DNA of 10,787 nucleotides. It comes from Candidatus Pacearchaeota archaeon. GTDB lineage: Archaea > Nanobdellota > Nanobdellia > Pacearchaeales > GW2011-AR1. Below are positions 1 to 5,215 of this stretch, piece by piece (the stretch's first letter is position 1; each line of letters opens with the position of its first letter). Both the position numbers and the translations under genes were made by a program. The stretch spans positions 1 through 10,787 of the forward strand of contig NYZR01000051.1 in assembly GCA_002687255.1 (NCBI GenBank), given 5' to 3'. Below the pieces are notes generated by a model. That model saw nothing but the letters and a program-made list of their open reading frames with translations, was not told the origin of the DNA and made no database searches.

Positions 1-2
1 AT

Positions 3-161
3 TTAAAAAAGACGGTAGGAAAAATTTTATCAGGAATGGCTTGTTCAAATCTTTATACAAAAGGAAAGATTGTAGAACTAGTAGAGTTTGTTGAAATACC
101 AAAAGAAGATAGATGTATGAAATGCCAAAAGATAGCAAGTAAATTTAGTTCATACGTCTAA
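3..161 (+). CDS. C-terminal end of an unknown small protein (cut by left edge)
   Basis: An open frame enters from the left edge and stops at TAA 159-161, giving 52 visible residues. It is lysine-rich and AT-rich, and contains a CMKC (CxxC) pair about 15 residues from the C-terminus, which could be half of a zinc-binding site. Nothing in the visible part identifies a family. Its AT-rich codon use (AAA, ATA, TTA) differs sharply from the genes that start at 319. The frame is open over its whole visible length and ends just before a non-coding spacer, which supports a real gene, but the start is outside the window. Confidence 0.55.
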   Translation, partial: LKKTVGKILSGMACSNLYTKGKIVELVEFVEIPKEDRCMKCQKIASKFSSYV

Positions 162-188
162 CGAGAGTGTCCACTCCGCTCCCCAGGG

Positions 189-200
189 GGGGGGCGGGGA
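189..200 (+). repeat. G-rich 12-bp direct repeat, left copy
   Basis: GGGGGGCGGGGA occurs here and again at 3904-3915. The left copy follows CCCCA within a G9-C-G4 tract at 186-199, so it can also form a short GC hairpin with CCCC at 181-184. The two copies lie near the edges of the CCTGG/GATC-rich block. Low sequence complexity makes chance or a shared compositional cause plausible. Confidence 0.45.
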
Positions 201-246
201 TGGTTACTTTTTACATTTATAGCGTTATTAGAAGAAAGGGGTGCGG

Positions 247-306
247 ATGGGATATAAACTATTTGTCATTGTGTTCATTGTTTACGTTTTTTTCATTCTT
301 TTATAG
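247..306 (+). CDS. 19-aa hydrophobic mini-protein (putative membrane peptide)
   Basis: ATG at 247 opens a 19-codon frame ending at TAG 304-306, encoding MGYKLFVIVFIVYVFFILL. Apart from the first four residues it is almost wholly aliphatic or aromatic, as expected for one transmembrane helix. A purine-rich SD (AGAAAGGGG, about 232-240) lies just upstream, and the next gene starts 12 nt after the stop. An in-frame GTG at 241 would add two residues but would overlap the SD. If translated it would be a small membrane peptide of unknown role. It could also be a hydrophobic leader whose translation affects the downstream gene. Its shortness keeps confidence low. Confidence 0.35.
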   Translation: MGYKLFVIVFIVYVFFILL

Positions 307-318
307 GAAGGGGGATGT

Positions 319-519
319 ATGAAGGTTAGTGATTTTGTCGGGTATATAAATAAGGCGGCGTTTTATCGCCTTCAAAGCGGGATCTCATTTGAGGTTGTAG
401 TAATCGACGTAAAGCCTTCGGACTATGGGCGCGTCCGTTTCCAGATCCGCCCGAAAGATGGCGCGGGATCTGGGAGCTGTTGGGTTAATGACTCTTCAAT
501 TAAATTTGTTAATCAGTAG
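319..519 (+). CDS. Small phage protein of unknown function (66 aa)
   Basis: This frame follows a strong SD (GGAAGGGGG, 307-315) and ends at TAG 517-519, 12 nt before the next gene. I do not recognise the family. After a short helix-prone start (residues 1-18), residues 22-66 alternate hydrophobic and polar residues as in a small beta-rich fold, with a Gly/Ser-rich turn near residue 50 and one cysteine. An ATG at 315 is in another frame and soon stops, so 319 is the start. It appears to be the first substantial gene of an operon that continues to 2883. Confidence 0.72.
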   Translation: MKVSDFVGYINKAAFYRLQSGISFEVVVIDVKPSDYGRVRFQIRPKDGAGSGSCWVNDSSIKFVNQ

Positions 520-531
520 AGGAGGGATTAT

Positions 532-876
532 ATGAAACGGATCAATAGAAATTTAATTAGTGATTATTGCAAGCTCCGCGGGCGTATCGATAAATTAAAA
601 GCGATCGAGAAAGAACAGCGCGCGCGGGTCCTGGATGAATTCGAGCGGGTCGGCGCTGCTGACGTGTTGCCAGGGCATGACGGGCACGAAGTTAGGAAAG
701 TTGTTAGCAAGTTGTATAAGATCCGCCCCGCGGATTTTATGAAGCGCGTAAAGCTCGCCGATTTCCTGGCCTGCTGCACCGTATCGCGGACCAGGGCGGC
801 CGATTATATGGCCCGCGCGGATGTTGAAGATATCAGCGACGAAAGCGAAAAGACAAGCTTGAAAGTAAATGTATAA
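532..876 (+). CDS. Unknown phage protein with charged helical N-terminus (114 aa)
   Basis: The start ATG follows a near-consensus SD (AGGAGGGA, 519-526), and the frame ends at TAA 874-876. Residues 1-40 are rich in Lys, Arg and Glu with regular hydrophobic spacing and look like an amphipathic helix or short coiled coil. The middle contains two ADFxxR/K-type segments (around residues 66 and 76), and the C-terminus is acidic then basic. No catalytic motif is visible and I do not recognise the family. It sits 12 nt after the 66-aa gene and 38 nt before the DUF932 gene, consistent with one transcript. An antisense frame across it is a shadow. Confidence 0.72.
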   Translation: MKRINRNLISDYCKLRGRIDKLKAIEKEQRARVLDEFERVGAADVLPGHDGHEVRKVVSKLYKIRPADFMKRVKLADFLACCTVSRTRAADYMARADVEDISDESEKTSLKVNV

Positions 877-914
877 ATCTTATTTTATCAACTAATTTTT
901 TAAGGGGTTTTAAA

Positions 915-2033
915 ATGGTTAGTAATTCTTATAATAATTTGTCTCCCCTGGGCCGATCTAATCCCGATCCCAGGGCCGAAAAGCTGCAGGGAATAATCGA
1001 CCGCGGCCGCGTCCGAGTTCCGCAAGTGCTGCGCGAAATTGAAGAGGAATTCCACAAGCGGCAAGATGTTGTGGTTAAGCCTGGCGCGTTGGGGTTCCGC
1101 GTTGTCGATGGTGAGAATGGAAGCGGGCGGGAGATCCGCGCGCATCTCCCATCAATGGAAGATCTGGGGTTTTCGGGGTTTTCTCGCGGGCAGCTGTTGG
1201 CCCGTGCGGGGTTGCCCGTCGCGTATGCTGATAAACTGTTAGGCCTGGGCGAAGATGAATTACTACTTGATAATTTAAATACGATGTTGGGCAGGACCTG
1301 CAAAGACGGCCTTTTATTGCGCATTGTAGACGATACGGCGCGCGGGGTTTTATCGCCTGCATATCGGCGAATGGATGCGGCCCCGATTTACGAAGGGTTC
1401 ATCTCGGCCGCCGTTGCCGCGGGCTACGTTCCATACACGGGGCGCGTAACGGATTACCGTTATACGCTAAGTTTTGTGCTGCCCGAAGTGTTCCAGCCGC
1501 GGCCCGATGAATTTATATTAATGGGCCTTTCAATAACGACTTCGGATTATGGGTCCTCGGCGCTGGTCCTCCCGATGAATGCGCTGCGGATCACCTGCTT
1601 GAATTTGTGTATGGGGTTGGATGTTATGCGGTCCGTGCACGTTGGCCGCAGGTTTGAAAGTACTGACGACCTGGTAACATTAAGCAATAAGACGCATGAG
1701 CTTGATAATTCGGCAACAGCATCGGCCGTTGCTGACGCGGTAGAATCTAGCGTCAAAATGCAAGCGGCGTTACGTGATCGGATCCACGAGGCAGCGCAAG
1801 CGGGCGGGGTCAATATTTCCGACGAGGTTAGGAAGCTTAGGTCAAAGGGGATCCGTAAAGACATCGCCGAAAGTATCAAGACGGCATACGAGGGGGCCTT
1901 GCCTGTTGAGATCCTGCCGCCCGAAGCTAGCAAGTGGCGTTTGTCTAATGCTATTTCTTATATTGCTAATGGGTCGGGCCTGGCGGCGGATGTGAGCTTG
2001 GATCTTCAAAAAGCTGCAATGGATGTTTTATAA
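915..2033 (+). CDS. DUF932 family protein (phage/plasmid-like protein, 372 aa)
   Basis: Residues 143-154 (RGVLSPAYRRMD), the segment ITTSDYGSSALVLP and following residues (207-220), RITCLNLC (225-232) and VHVGRR (241-246) match the recurring DUF932 signature: a YRR(L/M)D stretch, a mid-domain S-x-x-G strand, an R-x-x-C-x-N element and a conserved H-x-G. DUF932 proteins are common in phages and plasmids. Their biochemical role is not settled. The length fits the family. The SD is AAGGGG (902-906 region) with an ATG at 915. The 3' end overlaps a possible upstream start of the next gene by 11 nt. Many codons sit in CCTGG or GATC contexts, as in the rest of this block. Confidence 0.82.
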   Translation: MVSNSYNNLSPLGRSNPDPRAEKLQGIIDRGRVRVPQVLREIEEEFHKRQDVVVKPGALGFRVVDGENGSGREIRAHLPSMEDLGFSGFSRGQLLARAGLPVAYADKLLGLGEDELLLDNLNTMLGRTCKDGLLLRIVDDTARGVLSPAYRRMDAAPIYEGFISAAVAAGYVPYTGRVTDYRYTLSFVLPEVFQPRPDEFILMGLSITTSDYGSSALVLPMNALRITCLNLCMGLDVMRSVHVGRRFESTDDLVTLSNKTHELDNSATASAVADAVESSVKMQAALRDRIHEAAQAGGVNISDEVRKLRSKGIRKDIAESIKTAYEGALPVEILPPEASKWRLSNAISYIANGSGLAADVSLDLQKAAMDVL

Positions 2034-2091
2034 TTTTAACCTGGCTGGCGGGTCCGTGTGGATCCGTCGGCCGTTTTCTTGGGGGGCGCGA

Positions 2092-2667
2092 ATGAATCTA
2101 TTTTATTCAAATAAGAAATTAAAAAAGGATGGGATCTTTAAGTGGTCATTACCTGCGGGCCTGGTTGACCAGGGCGGCACTTGTATAGGTGCGGGGGCGT
2201 GCTTAAAATTCTGTATGTTTAAGAAAATTTACAAGTTCAGGGGCCCGCGTTGTATCGGCGCTCATAAGCGAAATTTAGAGCTGGCCCGCTCGCCCTGGTT
2301 CGCTGATATATGCATATATGAGCTGCAGGCGCGGCGCGTTATCAAGCGGCTTAGGGTCCATGATAGCGGCGATTATTTTGATCAAGATTACGTGCAGGCC
2401 TGGGCCCGTATCGCGCAGGCCGTGCCCCGTGTCTTTTTCTATTCGTATAGTAAAAGCGCGGGCGGTCTGGATCTGGATCCGCTGCGGTCTTTGCACAATT
2501 ACCGCGTCATTGAATCAGTTGGCGGACGCTGGCCCGTTGATCGGCGGCGGGTCCATTCCATAGTATTGCCGCGCGGTGCGGATCGGATCCCTGCGGGATA
2601 TGCTGACGGGTCCGTGTCGGATCTTGTGGCATTAAATAGTAAGCGTATCGCATTAAAGCGGATCTAA
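2092..2667 (+). CDS. Phage gp88-family protein (cysteine motif, about 191 aa)
   Basis: I chose ATG 2092 because gp88-like proteins begin a few residues before a KLxKDGIxxWSLPA stretch, and here that stretch is residues 9-22. An in-frame ATG at 2023 would add 23 residues and overlap the DUF932 gene, with no SD. From the 2092 start, Cys31, Cys37 and Cys41 form the C-x5-C-x3-C motif typical of the family. HDSGDYF (90-96) and FFYSYSKS (115-122) match two further conserved blocks. The cysteines suggest bound metal or an iron-sulfur cluster, but that is inference and the family has no established function. The G-run 2081-2086 could act as SD. The frame ends with TAA 2665-2667, 24 nt before the next gene. 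Confidence 0.75.
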   Translation: MNLFYSNKKLKKDGIFKWSLPAGLVDQGGTCIGAGACLKFCMFKKIYKFRGPRCIGAHKRNLELARSPWFADICIYELQARRVIKRLRVHDSGDYFDQDYVQAWARIAQAVPRVFFYSYSKSAGGLDLDPLRSLHNYRVIESVGGRWPVDRRRVHSIVLPRGADRIPAGYADGSVSDLVALNSKRIALKRI

Positions 2668-2691
2668 AATCTATTAATAGGGGGTTTAATT

Positions 2692-2883
2692 ATGTTAAAA
2701 TTTCAAACGGGCAGGGTTGAAAGTGTTACGCTGGGGGGCGCGCGTGTGTGGTTACATTGCCCAGATTGTCTTTCCGTTGTAAATGATAAAACTAAAGTTT
2801 ACATCCAGGGCCTGGCGTATTGTGTCCGCTGTGCTGCGGAGCGATACGAAGAAAGGGGGGCGGCTAAACCTGGTCCTGGCTGA
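2692..2883 (+). CDS. Small zinc-ribbon-like protein (63 aa)
   Basis: The start ATG follows a G-rich SD (AGGGGG, 2679-2685 region) and the frame ends at TGA 2881-2883. Cys23-x2-Cys26 (CPDC) and Cys44-x2-Cys47 (CVRC) are spaced as in a four-cysteine zinc ribbon, with beta-prone residues between them. The C-terminal 15 residues are charged and Gly/Pro-rich and probably disordered. It is the last gene of the operon, since a strong terminator begins about 28 nt downstream. A nucleic-acid-binding or adaptor role is possible, but nothing shows a partner. Confidence 0.72.
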   Translation: MLKFQTGRVESVTLGGARVWLHCPDCLSVVNDKTKVYIQGLAYCVRCAAERYEERGAAKPGPG

Positions 2884-2911
2884 CGGGGCCCGCGCTGTTC
2901 AAAGATAATTA

Positions 2912-2948
2912 GGCTGCTTGTGTCTTCGGATACGGGCGGCCTTTTTTT
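2912..2948 (+). terminator. Rho-independent terminator with UUCG tetraloop
   Basis: The arms 2912-2924 and 2929-2941 pair over 13 positions, including several G-U pairs, around a TTCG loop (2925-2928). Seven T residues follow directly (2942-2948). This is a textbook intrinsic terminator and closes the operon that ends with the zinc-ribbon gene. Confidence 0.88.
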
Positions 2949-3028
2949 ATGCCTGGTTAGATATGGCCCGCGGTCTTCTGTGCCGCTGGTGGGCACCTGG
3001 TGCGGCCCCTGGCCCATTAATAAAGTAT

Positions 3029-3057
3029 TTGACAAAACGGGAAATATATGGTATGTG
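3029..3057 (+). promoter_or_regulatory. Candidate sigma70-type promoter upstream of TerS
   Basis: A perfect TTGACA (3029-3034) is followed after 17 nt by TATGTG (3052-3057), with TGG directly before it resembling an extended -10. The -10 matches consensus at only three of six positions. Its place between the upstream terminator and TerS is what a new transcription unit would need. A similar arrangement occurs at 7695. Confidence 0.45.
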
Positions 3058-3162
3058 CGGAGCTGTTCCGTGCTTGTAAATAGCGGGCGGCGGGGCGGTG
3101 GTTCGGGGATAATACTTACGTTAAATATAAAGCTTTGAAATACTGCAGGGGATCTAAAAAAA

Positions 3163-3208
3163 GGATATAAAAAAAGCGGCTGAATTAGGCGGAGGATATA
3201 AAAGCGGC
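3163..3208 (+). repeat. Two direct copies of a GGATATAAA(n)GCGGC word
   Basis: GGATATAAAAAAAGCGGC (3163-3180) recurs as GGATATAAAAGCGGC (3194-3208), differing by three A residues, with starts 31 nt apart. The copies lie 40-80 nt upstream of the TerS start and could be a small terminase or regulator binding site. The second overlaps GGAGG, an SD-like run that is too far from the TerS ATG to serve it. Confidence 0.4.
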
Positions 3209-3245
3209 CGGGGATTTCTTAACGGCACGCGGGAATATATATAAA

Positions 3246-3692
3246 ATGGGAAGACCATCAAAATATAATAAGCGGTTGGCGGATCGGATCTTGAGCGAAT
3301 ACGGCGCAGGGCGGACGCTGGCCGATATTACGAAAGCTGCAGGGATGCCGTCGCGGATTACTGTGTATGCCTGGCGCTCAAAGTTCCCCGAATTCGGCGC
3401 GGCATATGAACGCGCTGCTGCTGCCCATTCGGAGGCCCTGGTAGATCTCGCCCGTTCCCTGGTATTAACTGCGGATAGCAAGGGCGCTAAGCTGGCCGAC
3501 GTGCAGCAAAGGTTTCTAACCTGGTGCGCGTCTAAGATCCACCGAGCGGCCTGGGGTGACAAGGTTGATATTAACGTAATAAAAACCATTGATATATCCC
3601 CTGCCCTGGCCCTGGCTGTTGAGCGTATGGCCGCGGTTGGCACTGGTTCGCGCCTGGTCGAAGCTGTCGGCGGGCCTGTTGAAGATCAATAG
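3246..3692 (+). CDS. Putative terminase small subunit (148 aa)
   Basis: The N-terminus MGRPSKYNKRLADRI and the helix-turn-helix-like stretch around residues 23-48 (TLADITKAAGMPSRITVYAW, then a FPEF segment) resemble Sf6 gp1-type small terminases. So do the Ala/Glu-rich helix that follows (AYERAAAAHSEALVDLA) and the ASKIHRAAWGDKVDI segment near residues 94-108. Such proteins bind the packaging site and hand DNA to the large terminase motor. The length is normal for the family. The SD is weak (GCGGGA about 10 nt upstream). The gene keeps the CCTGG-rich style of the left block, while TerL, 2.4 kb away, does not. That suggests the pair may have had separate histories. Confidence 0.72.
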   Translation: MGRPSKYNKRLADRILSEYGAGRTLADITKAAGMPSRITVYAWRSKFPEFGAAYERAAAAHSEALVDLARSLVLTADSKGAKLADVQQRFLTWCASKIHRAAWGDKVDINVIKTIDISPALALAVERMAAVGTGSRLVEAVGGPVEDQ

Positions 3693-3814
3693 GGGCCAGC
3701 GCTGCTTTCCTTCAAATCTCCCCTGGCATAACATAAGCGCTATTATGAGACCGTGTAGGCTATGGCCGCAACTATATGGGCAATGGGTCCGCCAGGATCC
3801 CCGCGCTGATCTAA

Positions 3815-3994
3815 ATGGCAGATGGTCCGAAAACAAAACAGGGCGCAGGATCTGCGGGCCTGGTTTCAAATCTGGTCCGAATTATGAATCGAATTTCAAA
3901 CCTGGGGGGCGGGGAGGAATCGGCGGCTCCCCCCCCCCTCCAAGTACCTACGCGCTCTAATTTTTTTAATTTCCTTATGAGGGGCAAAAGATGA
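3815..3994 (+). CDS. Possible 59-aa small protein overlapping the next gene
   Basis: ATG 3815 opens 59 codons ending at TGA 3992-3994, which overlaps the ATG of the papain-like gene (3991) in the classic ATGA arrangement for translational coupling. It begins MADGPKTKQGAGSAGLV, continues with a helix-prone segment (VSNLVRIMNRISNL) and has a Gly/Glu/Ala/Pro-rich linker. An in-frame TAA lies directly before the ATG and there is no SD. A competing frame (ATG 3745 to TAA 3958-3960) is unusually rich in Trp and Arg and looks like a shadow. Function unknown. Confidence 0.35.
   Translation: MADGPKTKQGAGSAGLVSNLVRIMNRISNLGGGEESAAPPPLQVPTRSNFFNFLMRGKR
3904..3938 (+). repeat. GC-rich hairpin containing the right copy of the 12-bp G-rich repeat
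   Basis: GGGGGG-C-GGGGAG (3904-3916) can pair with CTCCCC-C-CCCCC (3927-3938), leaving one C-C mismatch and a 10-nt loop. The first 12 bases repeat the word at 189-200. A run of seven T residues (3961-3967) lies about 22 nt beyond the stem, too far for a standard terminator. The hairpin sits at the right edge of the CCTGG-rich block. Confidence 0.45.
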
Positions 3995-4581
3995 AATATG
4001 AGGATATAAGGGATACTTTGGATACGGGGGATATAGTATTATTTTCAGGTAAGGGCAGGATAAGTGGTCTTATAAAGTGGGTTACGAAGTCGGAGTGGAG
4101 TCATATTGGGATGGTATTAAGGCTTGTTGAGTGGAATATGCTTCTTTTATGGGAGTCGACTACTTTGAGTAAGATCAAGGATATTCAGAGTGGTGAAGCG
4201 CGTCAGGGGGTGCAGTTAGTGCCTTTAAGTGAGAGGTTGAAGGTTTATGATGGTAGGGTTGGGATACGCAGGCTCAATTATTTTGATAAATATCAGGCGG
4301 TGGATACTATGGCGCTTATGGAGTTCAGGCGGGAGGTTAAGGGTAGGCCGTATGAACGGAGTAAATTGGAGTTGCTGAAATCGGCTTATGACGGGCCTTT
4401 CGGTAAGAACGAAGAGGATTTGAGTAGTCTTTTCTGTTCTGAGCTTGTGGCGGAGGCATATCAGAGGTTAGGTTTGCTTACGGAAGGTACGCCGAGTAAT
4501 GAATTTACGCCTGCGGATTTTGGGGGAGATATAAATTTGATTAATGCGGATTTATCGGAAACGATCGAAGTGGAGGGCTGA
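3991..4581 (+). CDS. Permuted papain-like (NlpC/P60 superfamily, YiiX/C92-type) enzyme (196 aa)
   Basis: The order of motifs is circularly permuted: GDIVLFSGKG (13-22), then SEWSHIGMV with His38, LWEST with Glu55, GRPYE (118-122), and finally LFCSELVAEAYQ with the probable nucleophile Cys149. This is the YiiX/YebB-like (formerly DUF830) pattern, in which the histidine precedes the cysteine. Members are predicted cysteine hydrolases acting on amide or lipid-linked substrates. In a phage, a role in lysis, wall processing or host interference is possible but not shown. There is no signal peptide. The SD GAGGGG lies 5' of the ATG. By count over six sequence lines C is only about 10 percent of bases while G is more than 30 percent, unlike the genes on either side, so recent acquisition is plausible. 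Confidence 0.75.
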   Translation: MKYEDIRDTLDTGDIVLFSGKGRISGLIKWVTKSEWSHIGMVLRLVEWNMLLLWESTTLSKIKDIQSGEARQGVQLVPLSERLKVYDGRVGIRRLNYFDKYQAVDTMALMEFRREVKGRPYERSKLELLKSAYDGPFGKNEEDLSSLFCSELVAEAYQRLGLLTEGTPSNEFTPADFGGDINLINADLSETIEVEG

Positions 4582-4582
4582 A

Positions 4583-4723
4583 ATGACGTTTATAACCAGC
4601 GGTAAGGTGATTATTAAGAAAGAGACGGGTAAAGCGGTAGGGCGCGGAAAGACGAAGGCAAGTGCCAAGGCTTCTGCCAGGATACGTAACGTCAAGTCGA
4701 AGGACAGGAAAAAAATATTTTAA
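4583..4723 (+). CDS. 46-aa highly basic protein
   Basis: ATG 4583 is one base after the stop of the papain-like gene, with SD GGAGGG (4572-4577) at good spacing. The frame ends at TAA 4721-4723. About a third of residues are Lys or Arg, with a KTKASAKASARIR segment in the middle, so the protein should be strongly cationic and possibly DNA- or RNA-binding. No known family is recognised. Tight coupling and a clear SD argue that it is real despite its size. Confidence 0.6.
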   Translation: MTFITSGKVIIKKETGKAVGRGKTKASAKASARIRNVKSKDRKKIF

Positions 4724-4725
4724 AT

Positions 4726-4741
4726 CGTCTAATATTAGATG
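4726..4741. promoter_or_regulatory. 16-bp palindrome, copy 1 (one mismatch)
   Basis: CGTCTAATATTAGATG is a palindrome with one mismatched end pair. It begins 3 nt after the stop of the basic-protein gene and recurs as a perfect palindrome at 4847. The dyad form and pairing suggest a binding site for a dimeric regulator or other DNA-binding protein. Confidence 0.6.
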
Positions 4742-4785
4742 AAAAGGAGGATTCTTGGATGGTGGAAATACTGTAAGGTGTTTAA

Positions 4786-4884
4786 ATGAGGATGGATGCG
4801 ACCAAGATAAATATTTTTGATATTTTTAAAAAGAAGCAAATATTGGCGTCTAATATTAGACGGGATGTGAATTATACGGCTTGA
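4786..4884 (+). CDS. Doubtful 32-aa ORF spanning the second palindrome
   Basis: ATG 4786 to TGA 4882-4884 encodes a 32-residue peptide starting MRMDATKINIFDIFKKKQI. A weak SD (TAAGG) lies 8 nt upstream. The frame reads through the perfect palindrome at 4847-4862, giving SNIRR. The N-terminal part is a plausible amphipathic helix. There is no family resemblance, and an AT-rich regulatory stretch could produce such a frame by chance. Confidence 0.2.
   Translation: MRMDATKINIFDIFKKKQILASNIRRDVNYTA
4847..4862. promoter_or_regulatory. 16-bp palindrome, copy 2 (perfect)
   Basis: CGTCTAATATTAGACG reads the same on both strands over all 16 positions. It shares 15 of 16 bases with the copy at 4726-4741. 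I found no third copy in the window by eye. Confidence 0.65.
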
Positions 4885-4960
4885 TGATAGGTATTGCTAA
4901 CAAATCAAGATACACAACTGGTGTTTTTTCTGGTGAAACCTTGGTGAAAGTGTTTGAAAG

Positions 4961-5215
4961 ATGATAAGAGCATTATCTCCGACTAAAAAGAGTATTTTAT
5001 ACAAGATAGCCGAGTTTAAGATTAAATATACGAAGCGGCACGGGAAGCATCCGAACGTTATGTACCTTGATCCAGACGAAAGGGAAGATTTGAGGAAAGC
5101 GTGCGGTATAAAAGAGTGGAAGTGGCCAGTAGTAATTTCGGGAATGCAATTAAGGAAACATGAAGAATATACGAATATAGGCGGCTTTATGGTCAGGAAG
5201 ATGGATTCTCAATGA
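4961..5215 (+). CDS. Small phage protein of unknown function (84 aa)
   Basis: The frame runs from ATG 4961 to TGA 5213-5215 and overlaps the HNH gene start by ATGA. A basic helix (residues 8-28) leads into HPNVMYLDPDEREDLRKACG (31-50). The end (SGMQLRKHEEYTNIGGFMV) resembles small phage proteins that pair a YLxPDExExL segment with a GMxVxxxxxxGGFxV strand. I cannot assign a function. The SD is poor (GAAAG directly before the ATG). Coupling to the HNH gene supports translation. Confidence 0.65.
   Translation: MIRALSPTKKSILYKIAEFKIKYTKRHGKHPNVMYLDPDEREDLRKACGIKEWKWPVVISGMQLRKHEEYTNIGGFMVRKMDSQ

Larger units (their letters stand above)
2884..3245 (+). other. 362-nt gene-free leader before the small terminase gene
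   Basis: I see no convincing gene here. A 72-codon frame (2920-3138) starts inside the terminator and has no SD. The stretch contains the terminator at 2912-2948 and an interrupted palindrome GCACC-T-GGTGC (2993-3003) flanked by complementary GCCGC (2982-2986) and GCGGC (3002-3006). It also holds a candidate promoter at 3029-3057 and two copies of GGATATAAAA-like sequence at 3163 and 3194. Phage packaging sites often lie near the small terminase gene, so a pac or cos element could be here, but none can be identified by sequence alone. Confidence 0.5.
4724..4960 (+). other. 237-nt stretch without a firm gene
   Basis: It holds two related palindromes, 121 bp apart start to start. An orphan consensus SD (AGGAGG, 4745-4750) is followed only by very short frames: MVEIL from ATG 4759, or 21 codons from TTG 4755. 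Between the palindromes is an AT-rich core (about 4805-4835). Three TGGTG words lie at about 4919-4950. It could be a regulatory region, a small origin, or the remains of a deleted gene. Confidence 0.5.

Noticed and set aside
186..199. G-quadruplex in the G9-C-G4 tract
   Set aside because: The tract supplies at most three GGG runs with usable loops, short of the four needed, and it can pair with the adjacent CCCC.
2985..2992. Exact E. coli Chi octamer GCTGGTGG upstream of TerS
   Set aside because: A single copy of an 8-mer in a block already rich in CTGG is expected by chance, and nothing shows the host uses this Chi sequence.
2920..3138. 72-codon + strand frame after the zinc-ribbon gene
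   Set aside because: It begins within the terminator, has no SD and overlaps the candidate promoter. Its composition follows the non-coding GC-rich context.
3745..3960. Frame after TerS rich in Trp, Arg, Gly and Pro (part of a longer frame from 3589)
   Set aside because: It overlaps TerS in another frame, has no SD and has an unnatural Trp/Arg content. The 3815-3994 frame with ATGA coupling is the better candidate.
4918..4950. Three TGGTG words as a tandem repeat or CRISPR-like unit
   Set aside because: The shared core is only 5-9 nt with irregular flanks, which is too short to separate from chance.
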